From the NCBI RefSeq assembly GCF_001854865.1, contig NZ_MDDW01000001.1:601133-615201 (forward strand): a stretch of DNA of 14,069 nt, written 5' to 3'. Both the position numbers and the translations under genes were made by a program. How positions within the stretch are numbered: the first letter of the stretch is position 1; every line of letters starts with the position of its first letter. Shown here in pieces: positions 13,685-14,069 of the stretch. Below the pieces are notes generated by a model, which was not told the origin of the DNA, made no database searches, and was given only the letters and a program-made list of their open reading frames with translations. This stretch comes from Rhizobium sp. LCM 4573 (GTDB lineage Bacteria > Pseudomonadota > Alphaproteobacteria > Rhizobiales > Rhizobiaceae).

Positions 13685-14069
13685 ATGACGAAGGAAAAGG
13701 CCAGGCGAAAACTGGAGCCGGAACAGCGCCGGGCGGAAATCCTGCAGGCGGCGTTTGCCTGCTTTTCCGAGCGCGGCTTCGCCGCAACCCGCATGGAGGA
13801 TGTCGCTGCCCGCGCCGGCATCGCCAAGGGCACTGTCTACCTGCATTTTCCGGATAAGGAGGCGCTGTTCACCGCACTCGTCTACGGCGTGGCCTCGCCG
13901 ATCCTCGGCGAGGTCGAGGCCAGGCTGGCCGCCCAGGATATCTCGCCCCGCGCTGCCATTTCGATGTTCTACGCGGTTTTCGAGCGGGAAGTGCTCAATA
14001 CCGAGCGCCGCCATCTCCTAAGGCTGGTCATCGGCGAAGGGCCGATGTTTCCGCGCGTGACGGATTTCT
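13685..14069 (+). CDS. TetR/AcrR-family transcriptional regulator, N-terminal part (runs off window)
   Basis: An open frame of 128 codons starts at ATG 13685 and is cut by the window end. The N-terminal helix-turn-helix is typical of TetR: RAEILQAAFACFSERGFAATRMEDVAARAGIAKGTVYLHFPDKEALF (about residues 16-62). The first part of the ligand-binding domain follows, including a region like the C-terminal domains of regulators of RND efflux pumps (FYAVFEREVLNTERRHLLRL). A basic, charged start (MTKEKARRKLEPEQRR) precedes the HTH. GGAAG at 13675-13679 is a weak ribosome-binding site. A perfect dyad 20 bp upstream suggests autorepression. The regulated partner genes probably lie beyond the window; efflux is only a guess from family habit. 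Confidence 0.9.
   Translation, partial: MTKEKARRKLEPEQRRAEILQAAFACFSERGFAATRMEDVAARAGIAKGTVYLHFPDKEALFTALVYGVASPILGEVEARLAAQDISPRAAISMFYAVFEREVLNTERRHLLRLVIGEGPMFPRVTDF

Overview
The window reads as chromosomal DNA of a Rhizobiaceae-type alphaproteobacterium (Rhizobium, Agrobacterium, Ensifer or a close relative). The case rests on high GC content with G/C-rich third codon positions, a CpdR-type cell-cycle response regulator, a small RNA with the hallmarks of the rhizobial alpha-r8 (MmgR) family, a ROSE-like RNA thermometer on an ibpA-type heat-shock gene, and ordinary housekeeping genes arranged in short, mostly monocistronic units. The species cannot be fixed from the sequence alone.

Layout. 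1-2453: the 3' end of a threonine aldolase gene (ltaE), a convergent LysR-type regulator, and a bile-acid:sodium-symporter-like transporter divergent from the regulator; a LysR-type box lies in the shared intergenic region. 2506-4359: the small heat-shock gene ibpA on the minus strand, with its own terminator and a thermometer-like 5' leader, then a plus-strand alpha/beta hydrolase whose start codon directly abuts a strong intrinsic terminator. 4392-6316: a HisN-type phosphatase and an N-formylglutamate amidohydrolase, both minus strand, with an mmgR-like sRNA between them on the plus strand. 6420-7085: cpdR with a possible CtrA site, then a complete tRNA-Val(GAC) gene with promoter and terminator. 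7286-10871: a betT-type choline transporter and a bifunctional mannose-1-phosphate guanylyltransferase/mannose-6-phosphate isomerase gene.

10940-13684 is the accessory part. Two overlapping minus-strand genes encode an ABC-type ATPase and an HNH nuclease with the composition of a Septu (PtuA/PtuB) anti-phage system. They are visibly more AT-rich and use codons unlike their neighbours. They lie between manC and the C-terminal remnant of a phytanoyl-CoA-dioxygenase-like gene that has lost its 5' half and carries a frameshift. The junction contains nested inverted repeats and a short direct repeat. The window ends inside a TetR-family regulator gene with a likely self-operator.

Functionally this is a patchwork. 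Stress response (ibpA, betT), nitrogen or amino-acid metabolism (ltaE, hisN, N-formylglutamate hydrolase, mmgR), cell-cycle control (cpdR), surface-polysaccharide precursor supply (manC) and phage defence (ptuAB) sit side by side. I found no evidence of a wholly new system. The most informative items are the sRNA, the RNA thermometer, the defence-gene insertion next to a broken gene, and the terminator placed directly in front of a start codon.
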